Source: JBBDLF01 sp040879025 (lineage in GTDB: Bacteria > Pseudomonadota > Gammaproteobacteria > Pseudomonadales > Pseudohongiellaceae). Taken from it: a stretch of DNA of 64,000 nt. Position 1 is the stretch's first letter. Each line of letters opens with the position of its first letter. Of this stretch, positions 1 through 9,005 are shown piece after piece. The stretch is from the NCBI GenBank assembly GCA_040879025.1, contig JBBDLF010000028.1, positions 29,179 to 93,178 on the forward strand, given 5' to 3'. A program made the translations under genes and the position numbers. The notes below the pieces were generated by a model. The model saw only the letters and a list, made by a program, of their open reading frames with translations. It was not told the origin of the DNA and made no database searches.

Positions 1-456
1 ACGGGTTTCCCTATTCATCAGGTGTTGGAGCAATTCCGAAAGGAGTGTTTCCGCCGCCGCAATCTGATGCAGATGTTTCTCGAAATGCTGATCGCCACTG
101 CGTTTGCTGATGGCCGTCTTGAAGTTCGTGAACAACAAATTTTGGAGCAGATTTCAGCTGACTTGGGATACTCACGTTCAGATTTTCGTGCATTCGTAAG
201 CCGAGTGACGGGGCAGATGAATTTTACAGAGGGACCGTCGGCGGCAGACCGTTTGCAAGCAGCCTACGAAACGCTGGGTGTCACAAAATCAGTCAGCGAC
301 GCTGAACTCAAAAAAGCATATCGCCGTCTTATGAATCAGCATCACCCGGACAAGCTGGTGGCCAAGGGGCTGCCTGACGAGATGATGAGTGTTGCAAAGA
401 AAAAGACCCAGGAGATCAAGGCCGCTTATGAACTGATAAAACAACAGCGTAAGTGA
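1..456 (+). CDS. djlA: DjlA, membrane-anchored DnaJ-like co-chaperone (5' truncated)
   Basis: This is the C-terminal part of a DjlA co-chaperone, which stimulates DnaK at the inner membrane. The reading frame is open to the left edge, so the N-terminal membrane anchor lies outside the window. Visible parts are the end of the TerB-like helical domain (FRRRNLMQMFLE, AFADGRL) and a C-terminal J domain with its helix II, the HPD signature (HHPDKLV) and the terminal YELIKQQ that closes DjlA proteins. A DnaJ-only protein would lack the TerB-like part. The stop lies 8 bases before the first GTGGGTGTCC-type repeat. Confidence 0.93.
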   Translation, partial: TGFPIHQVLEQFRKECFRRRNLMQMFLEMLIATAFADGRLEVREQQILEQISADLGYSRSDFRAFVSRVTGQMNFTEGPSAADRLQAAYETLGVTKSVSDAELKKAYRRLMNQHHPDKLVAKGLPDEMMSVAKKKTQEIKAAYELIKQQRK

Positions 457-464
457 GAAATTCT

Positions 465-474
465 GGACACCCAT
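465..474 (-). repeat. REP-like decamer (inverted) upstream of the RAYT gene
   Basis: The plus strand reads GGACACCCAT, the reverse complement of ATGGGTGTCC. It lies between djlA and the transposase gene and points opposite to the five copies downstream of that gene, as expected for a RAYT flanked by its REP elements. Confidence 0.6.
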
Positions 475-556
475 GCATTTTTTCTAAAAAAATTAGCGTC
501 CCGCTCTGGATTAGCCTATAACCAAGATACAGTCCGTAGAGTTCAAGGAGGAACTC

Positions 557-1540
557 ATGCCGCAACCTCGCCACAGAATCGTCGATACCGCTGCTACTAC
601 TTATTACCATTGCATTTCTCGATGTGTCCGCCGGGCTTATCTTTGTGGTACAGACCGCGTCTCCGGCAAATCTTTTGATCACAGAAAGCAGTGGATAGTG
701 GACCGGATTAAGAAGCTGTCCTCGGTGTTTGCTATAGAGGTTTGCGCTTATGCAATCATGTCAAACCATTTTCACGTGGTATTGCACATAGACAAGTCAG
801 GATCTGCCAACTGGGACATGGATGAAATTATTGACAGATGGGAGAGGCTTTTTAAATTGCCCTACCTGGTTGAACGGTATAAGTCGGGTGAGAAGTTAGG
901 AGGGCTTGAATATGATATGCTTGTAGGGCTCGTTACCACATGGCGTGATCGACTGGGTGATTTGAGTTGGTTCATGCGGTGTCTTAACGAAAGAATTGCG
1001 AGATTGGCGAACGCCGAGGATAGTTGCTCAGGCAGGTTTTGGGAGGGACGTTTTAAAAGCCAGGCCTTGCTTGACGAAGGTGCCGTCATGTCATGTATGG
1101 CATATGTCGATCTCAATCCAATCCGAGCAGGTGTGTGTAAGTCTGTGGAAACATCAACATTTACCTCAATCCACGAGCGTCTGGTTTTTGCGGGTAAGTC
1201 TGGCAGACGCGGAGATGCGGAATGGCTCAAGCCATTGCGTCGCCCCGGTGCCAAGAATTCGCAACGTGCACTAATGATGAACGAATTTTCATATTTTAAT
1301 CTTGTAGATTGGACAGGGAGAGCAATTCGCTGCGGTAAGCGTGGCGCAATCCCTGACCATATACAACCCATACTTGGGAAACTTGGAATCCAGACGGATA
1401 ACTGGGTGAGTAATATTCAATCTCTCGGACAAAAATTTTATCGCGTCTTAGGGTGTGTTGAAAGACTGAGGCAACTGGCAAAGCAACAGAATCAGTGCTG
1501 GGTCAACGGGCTTACAACCGCGGAGGAGTTTTATTGCTAG
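557..1540 (+). CDS. REP-associated tyrosine transposase (RAYT, IS200/Y1-like)
   Basis: This is a single-strand DNA transposase of the Y1/HUH superfamily, about 327 residues. The N-terminus has the YYHCISRCVRRAYLCG signature of long RAYTs. The HUH metal motif is HFH in MSNHFHVVLH, and the likely catalytic tyrosine is in AYVDLNPIRAG. RAYTs are thought to mobilise REP elements rather than themselves. A strong ribosome site AAGGAGG (545-551) sits 5 bases before the ATG. By eye the gene is richer in A and T than its neighbours, which suggests transfer. GTGGGTGTCC-type repeats flank it on both sides in opposite orientation. At 327 residues it is much longer than the minimal RAYTs, which are near 165 residues. 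It appears intact. Confidence 0.88.
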   Translation: MPQPRHRIVDTAATTYYHCISRCVRRAYLCGTDRVSGKSFDHRKQWIVDRIKKLSSVFAIEVCAYAIMSNHFHVVLHIDKSGSANWDMDEIIDRWERLFKLPYLVERYKSGEKLGGLEYDMLVGLVTTWRDRLGDLSWFMRCLNERIARLANAEDSCSGRFWEGRFKSQALLDEGAVMSCMAYVDLNPIRAGVCKSVETSTFTSIHERLVFAGKSGRRGDAEWLKPLRRPGAKNSQRALMMNEFSYFNLVDWTGRAIRCGKRGAIPDHIQPILGKLGIQTDNWVSNIQSLGQKFYRVLGCVERLRQLAKQQNQCWVNGLTTAEEFYC

Positions 1541-1714
1541 TACACTGAGGTCTTTCATTGAAAACCGATCTTTCAAAAACAGACGGACTAGTTTACAACT
1601 CGTCTCCTAATGTAATATTGCCGTATTGCCGCTCAAGTTACCCATCTTAAATTATATCCCTTGTCAGAAGCGAGATAGCAAGACACAGGTTTGTGTTTTC
1701 TGATAGGAAAGCTT

Positions 1715-1838
1715 GTGGGTGTCTCAGATTTTTATGTGGGTGTCCCAGGTTAGATTGTGGGTGTCCCGGGTTAGCTGCCGGGTTAGCTGAGATTGTGGGT
1801 GTCCCGAATTACCCGGTTTAGGATTTTTGTGGGTGTCC
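1715..1838 (+). repeat. Cluster of five GTGGGTGTCC REP-like repeats
   Basis: Direct copies start at 1715 (variant ending GTCT), 1736, 1757, 1795 and 1829. Most are followed by CAGGTT or CGGGTT. Spacings are 21, 21, 38 and 34 bases. They fill the 277-base space between the transposase stop and the convergent CDF transporter gene, and the last copy lies inside that gene's 3' end. The rest of the space (1541-1714) shows nothing recognisable. Confidence 0.75.
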
Positions 1839-2984
1839 CGGGTTGGGGGGGACCGGGCCTTCGTAGAGGTTGTGGTAGATTTTCAGGGTGGAGATGGCCG
1901 GGATGGCGGCCAGGGCTCTGGAAAGTTGGTGGTTTTGGGTGGGGTCGAGGGGTGGGGTGTGCAGGTGTACTTCTACTTCGATGCCGTGGTGCAGGTAGTG
2001 GAGATCGATGCCGGCAATTTCGGCGTCGCTGATGAGGCCGCGACAGTGTTCCCTGATTTGCTGGAGCAATTCATTTCGCAGCGGCCTCGCATCAAATTCA
2101 TCAAGGTCGTGTTCTTCCGGGTCGACATGGACCAACACGTCATTGATGTCACGAAACTGTTCGATGACCGCTTGGCGCGCGGCTTCTCCGAGCTGGTGAC
2201 CCTCGGAAACGGTAATCCGCGGGTCGACCTGAATCTCCACTTCCAGAATGACCTTACCGCCTGATTGGCGGCTACGCAACTTCGTGATCCTCCGCACAGG
2301 TTTGATGGAAAGAATCGCGGCTTCAATTTCTTGTCGTCGCTGCTTTGGAATGGCTGTGTCCACCAATTCCCGCAGGCTGTCCAGGCAAAGTTGCCACCCT
2401 ATGCGGGCGATCAGCAGGGCGACGAATGCCGCCGCGATCGTATCCAGCCAGGCAAATCCGAATTGCGCCCCCAGTATGCCTACAAAAACGGCGATTGAAG
2501 AGATGGCATCGCTGCGGCTGTGCCAGGCATTCGCGCGCAGTAGCGACGAATTAAGGCGTTCCGCAGTGCGCATGGTGTAGTGATAGATCCACTCCTTGGC
2601 CAGTATCGAGACCGAAGCCAGCAGCAGAGCGCTCCACGCCGGAACGGGAAGCGGCTCGCCTGATCGCAACCGTCCGTAGCTGTCGTACAGCAAAATGCCG
2701 GCAACAGCAAAAAAGACCATCCCCATAAGCACGGTGCCCAGGGTTTCGAAACGCCCATGGCCGTAGGGGTGTTCCTCGTCAGGCTCGTCGTGGGAGAAAT
2801 AAGTGACGACCAGTACAAAAATATCGGTAACCGCGTCACTGAGCGAATGAATACCGTCACTGATCAGCGCGAAAGAATTGCTGAAAAAGCCGCCGGCGAT
2901 TTTGATGATGCCCAGCAGGATATCCAGGTACATGCCCACCAGGGTTACTCGGGTGGCTTCTTTCCTTGGGTCAGTTGTCGTCAT
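1818..2984 (-). CDS. CDF-family divalent cation efflux transporter
   Basis: This is an inner-membrane cation diffusion facilitator that exports divalent metal in exchange for protons. The N-terminal 200 residues form about six membrane segments. HxxxD motifs occur in TM2 (H46, D50 in HSLSD) and TM5 (H155, D159 in HSRSD), with HPYGHGRFE between; paired HxxxD sites are common in zinc exporters. A cytoplasmic dimerisation domain follows. At 388 residues it is longer than FieF (about 300), with about 90 extra C-terminal residues that look like a second ferredoxin-like metal domain. The last eight residues (NPGHPQKS) are encoded inside a REP-like repeat. It converges with the transposase gene. The metal cannot be assigned. 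Confidence 0.88.
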   Translation of the reverse strand: MTTTDPRKEATRVTLVGMYLDILLGIIKIAGGFFSNSFALISDGIHSLSDAVTDIFVLVVTYFSHDEPDEEHPYGHGRFETLGTVLMGMVFFAVAGILLYDSYGRLRSGEPLPVPAWSALLLASVSILAKEWIYHYTMRTAERLNSSLLRANAWHSRSDAISSIAVFVGILGAQFGFAWLDTIAAAFVALLIARIGWQLCLDSLRELVDTAIPKQRRQEIEAAILSIKPVRRITKLRSRQSGGKVILEVEIQVDPRITVSEGHQLGEAARQAVIEQFRDINDVLVHVDPEEHDLDEFDARPLRNELLQQIREHCRGLISDAEIAGIDLHYLHHGIEVEVHLHTPPLDPTQNHQLSRALAAIPAISTLKIYHNLYEGPVPPNPGHPQKS

Positions 2985-3118
2985 TTACCGCTTGCGGTCT
3001 TTCTTTAATCAGTCGGCTTCAAAGAGGGGAAGAACGGGTTCACTGCCAAACTCAGGACCATGCCGCCCAAGGTGCTACACAGAATATAACAAAGCGTGTT
3101 ACAAACACCGGACAGGCG

Positions 3119-3145
3119 AAAAAAAGCCCAACAAAAGTTGGGCTT
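3119..3145 (-). terminator. Rho-independent terminator, minus strand
   Basis: A perfect 9-bp stem AAGCCCAAC / GTTGGGCTT (3124-3132, 3137-3145) with an AAAA loop. On the minus strand a run of seven T follows it. It lies about 190 bases past the M16 peptidase stop and probably ends the ylqF-peptidase transcript. Confidence 0.8.
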
Positions 3146-3170
3146 AAATATACTATCAAGGGAGAGATAA

Positions 3171-3230
3171 ATGAAACAAAACCCACAATTTTGTCTATCT
3201 ACCTACACTTATTCAGACTTTGCGGCCTGA
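3171..3230 (+). CDS. Possible 19-residue peptide ORF
   Basis: A short frame MKQNPQFCLSTYTYSDFAA starts with ATG 7 bases after AAGGGAGAG, a good ribosome site. It is the only candidate gene in the 354-base space between the CDF transporter and the M16 peptidase. No promoter, homologue or partner is evident, and a chance ORF is quite possible. The rest of this gap holds the minus-strand terminator and A/T-rich DNA. Confidence 0.2.
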   Translation: MKQNPQFCLSTYTYSDFAA

Positions 3231-3338
3231 CAAAAGTTCCAATGCGCGTTCAAAAATAATTTTAAACAAGGCGCAAATCAGGCGGCAGCCCACCAAGTTG
3301 GTACCTAAAAACCACTTAAATCATTGATAAATAACATA

Positions 3339-6323
3339 TTATAAACGAATCACCTCTACCCCTTCCAGTCCCGCTTTATCCAGTGATTCCTGGCTGCCAA
3401 CCACCCCGATACTGGCGGAATCAGGTGGCAACCACGCCTCGGAAACACGTCTTAAATCCTCCAGGGAGACGTCCAGCACACGCTGACGGAACTCCATGCG
3501 TTGCTCCAGGGTGCGGTTGAACAGCCGATTATAGAACGCTTGTTTGGCTTCGCCCGCAGGGGATGATGGCTTGTCCATCGATGCAATCACCCCGAGTACG
3601 GCTTCTTCCAAGTGCCTGGATTGATGTGTGCCGGTGACCACCCAGTCAATGGCGCGATCGAAGTCGGACAAGGTGTCGGTAAGCCTGGGATCACGGTAGG
3701 AAAAGAAGCGAAACGATGCCGAATTGGCATCCTGGTCCGCGCCGGCACCGTAAGCGCCCCCTTGTTCACGGATCGCGCGATGCAGAAAACCATTGCGCAT
3801 AAAACCGGCAAGAACCGTTAACGCGGCATTATCGGGATGACTGAATGGAACGGTCGGGAAAGCCTTGGCACAGAAATTGACCGCAGTTGTGGTAGCCCAT
3901 GCCTGACGCACCGTCTCTCTGACGGGTTGAACTGTTATACCGGTGAACCGATTCAGCTTTGCCTCGTTTTGCCAATAGCGTTCCAGATGTCGCCGCAGCG
4001 TTTCCTCGTGTTCGTCTTCGGCAATCAGTAAAAACTGCCGGGGCGCGTTCAACAAGGCTTGATGGATGCGGCGAAACAGTTCGAGCAGGCGCTCCACCGT
4101 GACCGTTTCCCCCAGTCCCTTCCGTAACTGCTTCAGGTCCTGGATGCCCACCAGACCGGAAAACTGATGGTTCAACTGCGCCGCCGGGCTCATGCGGCTG
4201 GAGGCAAGCGCAACGGCAAGGGTATGTCCCGCCCCGGTAATGCTGCTTTCTCTTTTCGCCGCGGCCTGTTCGATCAGATCCTTCACGCGATTCGACTCGT
4301 CGAACCGGCAATCACGTAAAGTGCGTGCCAGTAAATCGGTCATGTCATTGTGATTGCGCACCAGCGACTTGGAGGAGAGCACTACAATCCCGGTTGCCTT
4401 TTGTACATCATCGACATGACTGCGCATGGAGGCATAACAATTCACTCCACCGCTGACACGCGACTGCCATGTTTGTACCTGGGTATAGCTTTTATCGCCC
4501 ACACCCAGTTCCGTGAGAGAATTGGTGAAGTGGGGAAGCACCGCCAGTAATTCCGGCTCAAGCTCGGGCAGGTCGATTATCACCTGCTGGTAGCTGATGC
4601 CGTTGGTGCCCTGACCATAGAAGCTTAGTTTGGCATTGGCCGCCGCATCCGACAGGATATCGCCGACGCCTTCAGGTTCGGTGATGGTGGGTGGTATATC
4701 TTCCAGGCCTACCTTGGGCAGCACCCCGGGATCATCTTCCTGTAACTGGCGCGCCGCCAGCGCCTTGCTCTGGGTGATAATGTGCTTGATTTCAGAGTTG
4801 TCCAGGCCCGCCTTGATGAATTGAAGCCGCGTACTTTCCGCGTCCGCTTGCCGGTCGTCCAGGCCGGGATCCGGCCGTAGGGTGAGTGTGAGGCGGTGGG
4901 TATTGTTGAGCAACAGTTTCCGTATAAGGTTTGGTATAAACGTCAGGTCTTTTATCGCCTCGCGCAATTCCGCCACCACCGGGTCGATATCCAGCACCTT
5001 GATGGGATCTCCGCGATGCACGGCGGTGGACAGGCCCGCCAGAATCAGCTGCAGGCCATAGGGATAGCTGTCACCGGTGATTTCCCGCTGCTGCAATTCC
5101 AGTTGATGCAGTGCCGCCTCAACCTGTTCCTGTGGCACGCCTTCCTTTTCGATAGTCTCCAGAGTTTCCGTCACCAGTTTTTCCACCGCCAACGTGGCGT
5201 TTTCAGCGCAACCTTCAAGGCCGCAGAGAAAACTCATTTCCCGGTTGTTGTCTTCCAGCCCGCAGAGCGGAGAGGGCGCATGTCCCAGGTCTGAGGTTTC
5301 CAGGGCCTGCAACAACGGACTGGCGCTGTTGTCCAGCAGCACAGCGGTGAGCAGGTGTGCCTGGAACAGGTCGTGTAAGGAAGTGCTCTTGCCGAGAAGC
5401 CAGCCGGTGACGACATGCGTTCTGTCGTCTGTGTCATTTTCTCCGGGGTAATAGTCCTCCACCCTTATAGGTGACAGGTATCTTTTTTCATCTTCGACTG
5501 CGATATGAACGTCCAGTTTGTCAAATCGACCCAGCGCCAGCTTCTCAATTTGTTTATGATGTTCAATAGCCGGTATGTCACCGAAGGTCATGAATACCGC
5601 GTTGCTGGGGTGATAATGACTGTTATAGAAGTTTTTGAGATCTTCGTGACTCAGGTCGGGTATGCGCTGGGGATCACCGCCGCTGTTGTAGTGATAGGTG
5701 GTCGTGGGAAACAGATAAGTGCTGAAGGTTTGCCACAACACGCTGGTTGTGGAACTCATGGCACCTTTCATTTCATTGAAAACCACTCCCTTGAACTGTA
5801 ACTCACTGTCCGGATTCTCCGGTTCGGTGAACTCCAGGCGGTGACCCTCCTGGGCAAAATCAAGCTCGTGAAGCCGGGCAAAAAATACCGCATCGAGATA
5901 GACCCCTAGCAAATTATTGAAATCCTTACGGTTTTTGCTTGCGAAGGGATAGGCTGTCCAGTCGCTGCTGGTAAACGCATTCATGAACGTGTTCAGCGAT
6001 CGTCTGATCATCATGAAGAACGGATCGCGCACCGGAAACCTTTCGCTGCCGCACAAGGCCGTGTGTTCCAGAATGTGAGCGACCCCGGTGGAATCCATGG
6101 GAACGGTGCGAAGGGCGACGAGAAATACATTTTCCGTGTTGTCGCTGGCCAGGTGAAAGTGGCGCGCGCCGGTTTTCACGTGTTCGTATTCTTCGACGAC
6201 GATGTTCAGGGAGGAAATCTGATGGCTGCGTAACCGGTGGAAGGCGGGGTGCACGCGCTGTCGTTTGGGTTCAGTTTGTGTGGCTTCGCGAGTGGTTTTG
6301 CCTGATGAAGCTGTGCTGCTCAT
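3339..6323 (-). CDS. M16C (PreP-like) zinc metallopeptidase
   Basis: This is a large peptidasome of the pitrilysin M16C group, which degrades peptides inside a clamshell of two homologous halves. The inverted zinc site HILEH is at residues 83-87 and the third ligand is E184 in GVVFNEMKG; both are intact. The length of 994 residues fits the PreP/CymA type. I start at the ATG at 6323 (MSSTASSGKT) because the frame upstream of it is low-complexity and overlaps the end of the ylqF gene. There is no signal peptide, so it is presumably cytoplasmic. It lies 76 bases after the YlqF gene and is probably co-transcribed with it. The true start could be a little further in. Confidence 0.9.
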   Translation of the reverse strand: MSSTASSGKTTREATQTEPKRQRVHPAFHRLRSHQISSLNIVVEEYEHVKTGARHFHLASDNTENVFLVALRTVPMDSTGVAHILEHTALCGSERFPVRDPFFMMIRRSLNTFMNAFTSSDWTAYPFASKNRKDFNNLLGVYLDAVFFARLHELDFAQEGHRLEFTEPENPDSELQFKGVVFNEMKGAMSSTTSVLWQTFSTYLFPTTTYHYNSGGDPQRIPDLSHEDLKNFYNSHYHPSNAVFMTFGDIPAIEHHKQIEKLALGRFDKLDVHIAVEDEKRYLSPIRVEDYYPGENDTDDRTHVVTGWLLGKSTSLHDLFQAHLLTAVLLDNSASPLLQALETSDLGHAPSPLCGLEDNNREMSFLCGLEGCAENATLAVEKLVTETLETIEKEGVPQEQVEAALHQLELQQREITGDSYPYGLQLILAGLSTAVHRGDPIKVLDIDPVVAELREAIKDLTFIPNLIRKLLLNNTHRLTLTLRPDPGLDDRQADAESTRLQFIKAGLDNSEIKHIITQSKALAARQLQEDDPGVLPKVGLEDIPPTITEPEGVGDILSDAAANAKLSFYGQGTNGISYQQVIIDLPELEPELLAVLPHFTNSLTELGVGDKSYTQVQTWQSRVSGGVNCYASMRSHVDDVQKATGIVVLSSKSLVRNHNDMTDLLARTLRDCRFDESNRVKDLIEQAAAKRESSITGAGHTLAVALASSRMSPAAQLNHQFSGLVGIQDLKQLRKGLGETVTVERLLELFRRIHQALLNAPRQFLLIAEDEHEETLRRHLERYWQNEAKLNRFTGITVQPVRETVRQAWATTTAVNFCAKAFPTVPFSHPDNAALTVLAGFMRNGFLHRAIREQGGAYGAGADQDANSASFRFFSYRDPRLTDTLSDFDRAIDWVVTGTHQSRHLEEAVLGVIASMDKPSSPAGEAKQAFYNRLFNRTLEQRMEFRQRVLDVSLEDLRRVSEAWLPPDSASIGVVGSQESLDKAGLEGVEVIRL

Positions 6324-6399
6324 AAAATTCTTGGCCTTGGGTTTGTGTGCCGAATTCGGCCGGGATACGATTTCCGGCGCGGTTGTACTGCTGCGGTTT

Positions 6400-7359
6400 C
6401 TATTGCTGCTGCTGTTCCTGTTGGTGGTCCTGCAAATTCCGGCCCTGATCCGGAGGCTGTTTTTCCGGAGGCGGTTTCTCTGAAGAGCGCCGATCCGGAG
6501 CCGGTTGGCCGGGTGATTGCTCCGGCGGTCGCTCCAGGCTGATTGGTCCAAGTTTTCCCGAACGAAAGTCATTCAATAGCACGTCTGAAACCTTATGCCA
6601 ATCAACGCCCCGGTTTTTGCCTACACAGCCGCGGTTTCTGGCGATGGCGTCGAGCGTCGCTTCGGCATCCACTGGGCGAGTCTGCAGATTGTAACGCGAC
6701 TGCAGCGCGGGATAGAAATCGGCCAGCAGCACCTCGGCTGCGAACCAGGCTATGTCCTCCGATTGCACTGCCGTGTTGCGGATGGTTCCGGTGAGTGCGA
6801 GACGGTAAGCCGCGGTTTGATCTTCCAGTTTAGGCCACAACAGCCCCGGCGTGTCCAGTATGACCCAGTTTTGATCCAGTTTGACTCGTTGCTGGCCTTT
6901 CGTGACCGCCGGCTCATTGCCGGTTTTGGCTACCTTGCGGTCCAGTATCTGGTTGAGGAGCGTGGATTTGCCGACATTGGGTATACCCACGATAAGGATT
7001 TGGCGCGGCTTTGCCGCTTGGTTCGGGTTTGTCACCGGTGGCGGCAGCAGTTTGCGGCAATGCGACAGGAGATTCTCTTTGGTAAGAGGTATCGTATTAT
7101 TGTGGGTAAGGCAGCGGCTGCCGGGTTCAGCACTGAACCACCGCAACCAGGCTTCCGTAATTGCGGGTTCCGCCAGATCGGCCTTGTTGAGAATGCGTAT
7201 CACAGGCTTGTCGCCGCGCAGTTGCGCCAGCAGCGGATTGGAACTGGCGGCCGGAATGCGCGCGTCAAGCACCTCGACGATGACATCAGTGTCTTTCATC
7301 ACGCGGGCCAGTTCTTTTCTGGCCTTGTTCATGTGACCTGGATACCAGGATATGGGCAT
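6400..7359 (-). CDS. ylqF: YlqF/RbgA-type circularly permuted ribosome GTPase
   Basis: This GTPase belongs to the YlqF/YawG family, which assists large ribosomal subunit assembly. The circular permutation is visible: the G4 motif NKAD (58-61) comes before the P-loop GIPNVGKS (125-132) and the DTPG motif. Relatives begin at the W(F/Y)PGHMNKARKE block, so I start at the ATG at 7359; in-frame ATGs at 7392 and a start at 7416 are alternatives. The last 45 residues form a Pro/Glu/Gln-rich tail ending in EQQQQ, which is not part of the family core. It is divergent from bolA and is the first gene of an operon with the M16 peptidase. Confidence 0.9.
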   Translation of the reverse strand: MPISWYPGHMNKARKELARVMKDTDVIVEVLDARIPAASSNPLLAQLRGDKPVIRILNKADLAEPAITEAWLRWFSAEPGSRCLTHNNTIPLTKENLLSHCRKLLPPPVTNPNQAAKPRQILIVGIPNVGKSTLLNQILDRKVAKTGNEPAVTKGQQRVKLDQNWVILDTPGLLWPKLEDQTAAYRLALTGTIRNTAVQSEDIAWFAAEVLLADFYPALQSRYNLQTRPVDAEATLDAIARNRGCVGKNRGVDWHKVSDVLLNDFRSGKLGPISLERPPEQSPGQPAPDRRSSEKPPPEKQPPDQGRNLQDHQQEQQQQ

Positions 7360-7495
7360 GGGAGACTTGTAAATTGCTTGAGAGATGCTCATATTACCCG
7401 CAGTTGCGGAAAGCACAAGTTGTGTGTGCGATAATCGGGTTTTTCAGACGATCACTCGCGGCAATCGGCCGCCTGGTCTATAAACAGTAGTGGAT

Positions 7496-7810
7496 ATGAG
7501 TATACAAACCGAAATTGAATTGAAGTTGCAGGAGCGGTTCAATCCGCAACATCTGGTGGTGGAAAACGAGAGCCATCGGCACAGCGGCCCGGCTACGGAC
7601 TCCCATTTCAAATTAACCGTTGTGGCGGCGGGTTTTGATGGGCAAGGTCTGGTTAAGCGTCACCAGCAGGTTTACCAACTTCTCGGCGATGAACTTGCCG
7701 GGGGAGTGCATGCGCTGGCATTGCATCTTTATTCGCCGCAGGAATGGACGGCAAAGAATGAGACCGCACCCCTGTCTCCGGATTGCCGCGGTGGAAGCAA
7801 GTCTGGCTGA
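7496..7810 (+). CDS. bolA: BolA family protein
   Basis: A 104-residue BolA protein. BolA proteins pair with monothiol glutaredoxins to bind 2Fe-2S clusters and also affect morphology under stress. Recognisable blocks are the SHRHSGP segment with its cluster/helix-binding histidines, SHFKLTVV, the RHQQVYQLL helix and the VHALALHLYSP block with the conserved histidine, then a C-terminal CRGG as in E. coli BolA. The ATG at 7496 (MSIQTEIE) is preferred over the GTG six bases earlier. It reads away from ylqF. The 307 bases between its stop and the glucosaminidase gene hold no recognisable gene or RNA. Confidence 0.92.
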   Translation: MSIQTEIELKLQERFNPQHLVVENESHRHSGPATDSHFKLTVVAAGFDGQGLVKRHQQVYQLLGDELAGGVHALALHLYSPQEWTAKNETAPLSPDCRGGSKSG

Positions 7811-8117
7811 GATTATAAAAGACCATTCGTTCATTAAGAGATTGCCGGCCAGATTGATTCAGCGGTTGATAATCTACCCGAAACGTGAGTGGGTTGAGGT
7901 TTGTCACTGTACGATGGATTACCTTGCCCATCGCCTATTGAGTGATGTATTTTAGGGCCGATACAATGGCATAACAGCCTGATTTTACCGGGCGGCTTTG
8001 ACGGGACGTATATTAGCCTTATTTATCAACAGGATGTGGCTCAACACTGAAACCGTCGCCCGGGCTGGCCATGATAAGGGGCTCCCTGATCCGTAATCAG
8101 GTTTCAACCTTTACAGG

Positions 8118-8951
8118 ATGATTTCGACCTTCCCCATGCTGAATATTCCCGATTATGCACGTAAACCGGAAGTGGCCGTGGCTCTGATCACCATGCTGGT
8201 CGCCGTGGTGGGCATGGGAACCCTGCTGGGTATGCACCGGGTGCCAATGCTGTCGACCGACGCAGCCACTGGCGAGGTTTATGAAGTTGCACTGCCGGAT
8301 TTTGCATCCATCAATGACGTGGACGAGAAGAAGACGCAGTTCTTTGACTTTTTTGAGGAATACATTGAACGGGAAAATCAGCGGCTCCTTGAGCGACGCG
8401 AGCAATTGCTGGTTTACAACGAAATTCTCGACAGTAGCTGGCGCCTTACGTTCAGTGAGCGACGCGCGCTGATCAAACTGGCTGAAGAGTTCGGCATCGA
8501 GACCGCGGAAGTTAGCGGCCGGGAATTGATGGACAAGTTGTTATTGCGGGTTGATACCATCCCTGTCTCGCTGGCTTTGGCTCAGGCCGCGAATGAATCC
8601 GCATGGGGGACGTCGCGTTTTGCCCAGGAAGGCAACAACTACTTTGGCCAATGGTGTTACTCGCAGGGCTGTGGCATCGTGCCGGAGCGCCGTCGCAGTG
8701 ATGCCACGCATGAGGTGCAGAAGTTTATTTCCATCGAACAAGCGGTTCAGGCTTATTTTTATAACATCAACAGCCATGAAAGATATAGCCATTTCCGTCA
8801 GATGCGGGCACAGATGCGTCAGCGCGGACGCATTGATCCGGTAGCGCTTGCGTCCGGGCTTGGGGCGTATTCAGAACGCGGCGACAACTATATTGACGAG
8901 TTGCAGACCATTATTCGGCAAAATCAGCTGCAAAGTCGCGACGCGGGATGA
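8118..8951 (+). CDS. Bax-like glucosaminidase (GH73 family)
   Basis: This protein resembles E. coli Bax, a membrane-anchored peptidoglycan glucosaminidase-type hydrolase. A single membrane segment (about residues 18-38, VALITMLVAVVGMGTLLG) places the rest in the periplasm. The C-terminal half carries the LALAQAANESAWGTSRFA block with the likely catalytic glutamate E160, then NNYFGQWC and the GLGAYSERG segment of this family. The middle part (65-105) is charged and helical. Cysteines in QWCYSQGCG could form a disulfide. It converges with the deacetylase gene, and both genes act on envelope polysaccharide. Confidence 0.85.
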   Translation: MISTFPMLNIPDYARKPEVAVALITMLVAVVGMGTLLGMHRVPMLSTDAATGEVYEVALPDFASINDVDEKKTQFFDFFEEYIERENQRLLERREQLLVYNEILDSSWRLTFSERRALIKLAEEFGIETAEVSGRELMDKLLLRVDTIPVSLALAQAANESAWGTSRFAQEGNNYFGQWCYSQGCGIVPERRRSDATHEVQKFISIEQAVQAYFYNINSHERYSHFRQMRAQMRQRGRIDPVALASGLGAYSERGDNYIDELQTIIRQNQLQSRDAG

Positions 8952-9005
8952 CAGGCCGGTTGGCTGTGCGAGGCTTTATCGCGTTTTGTGTTCTCTTGCC
9001 ATTTT

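Noticed and set aside
6595..7434. Plus-strand ORF of 279 residues
   Set aside because: It lies opposite the ylqF GTPase gene, whose motifs are intact; the plus frame shows no domain.
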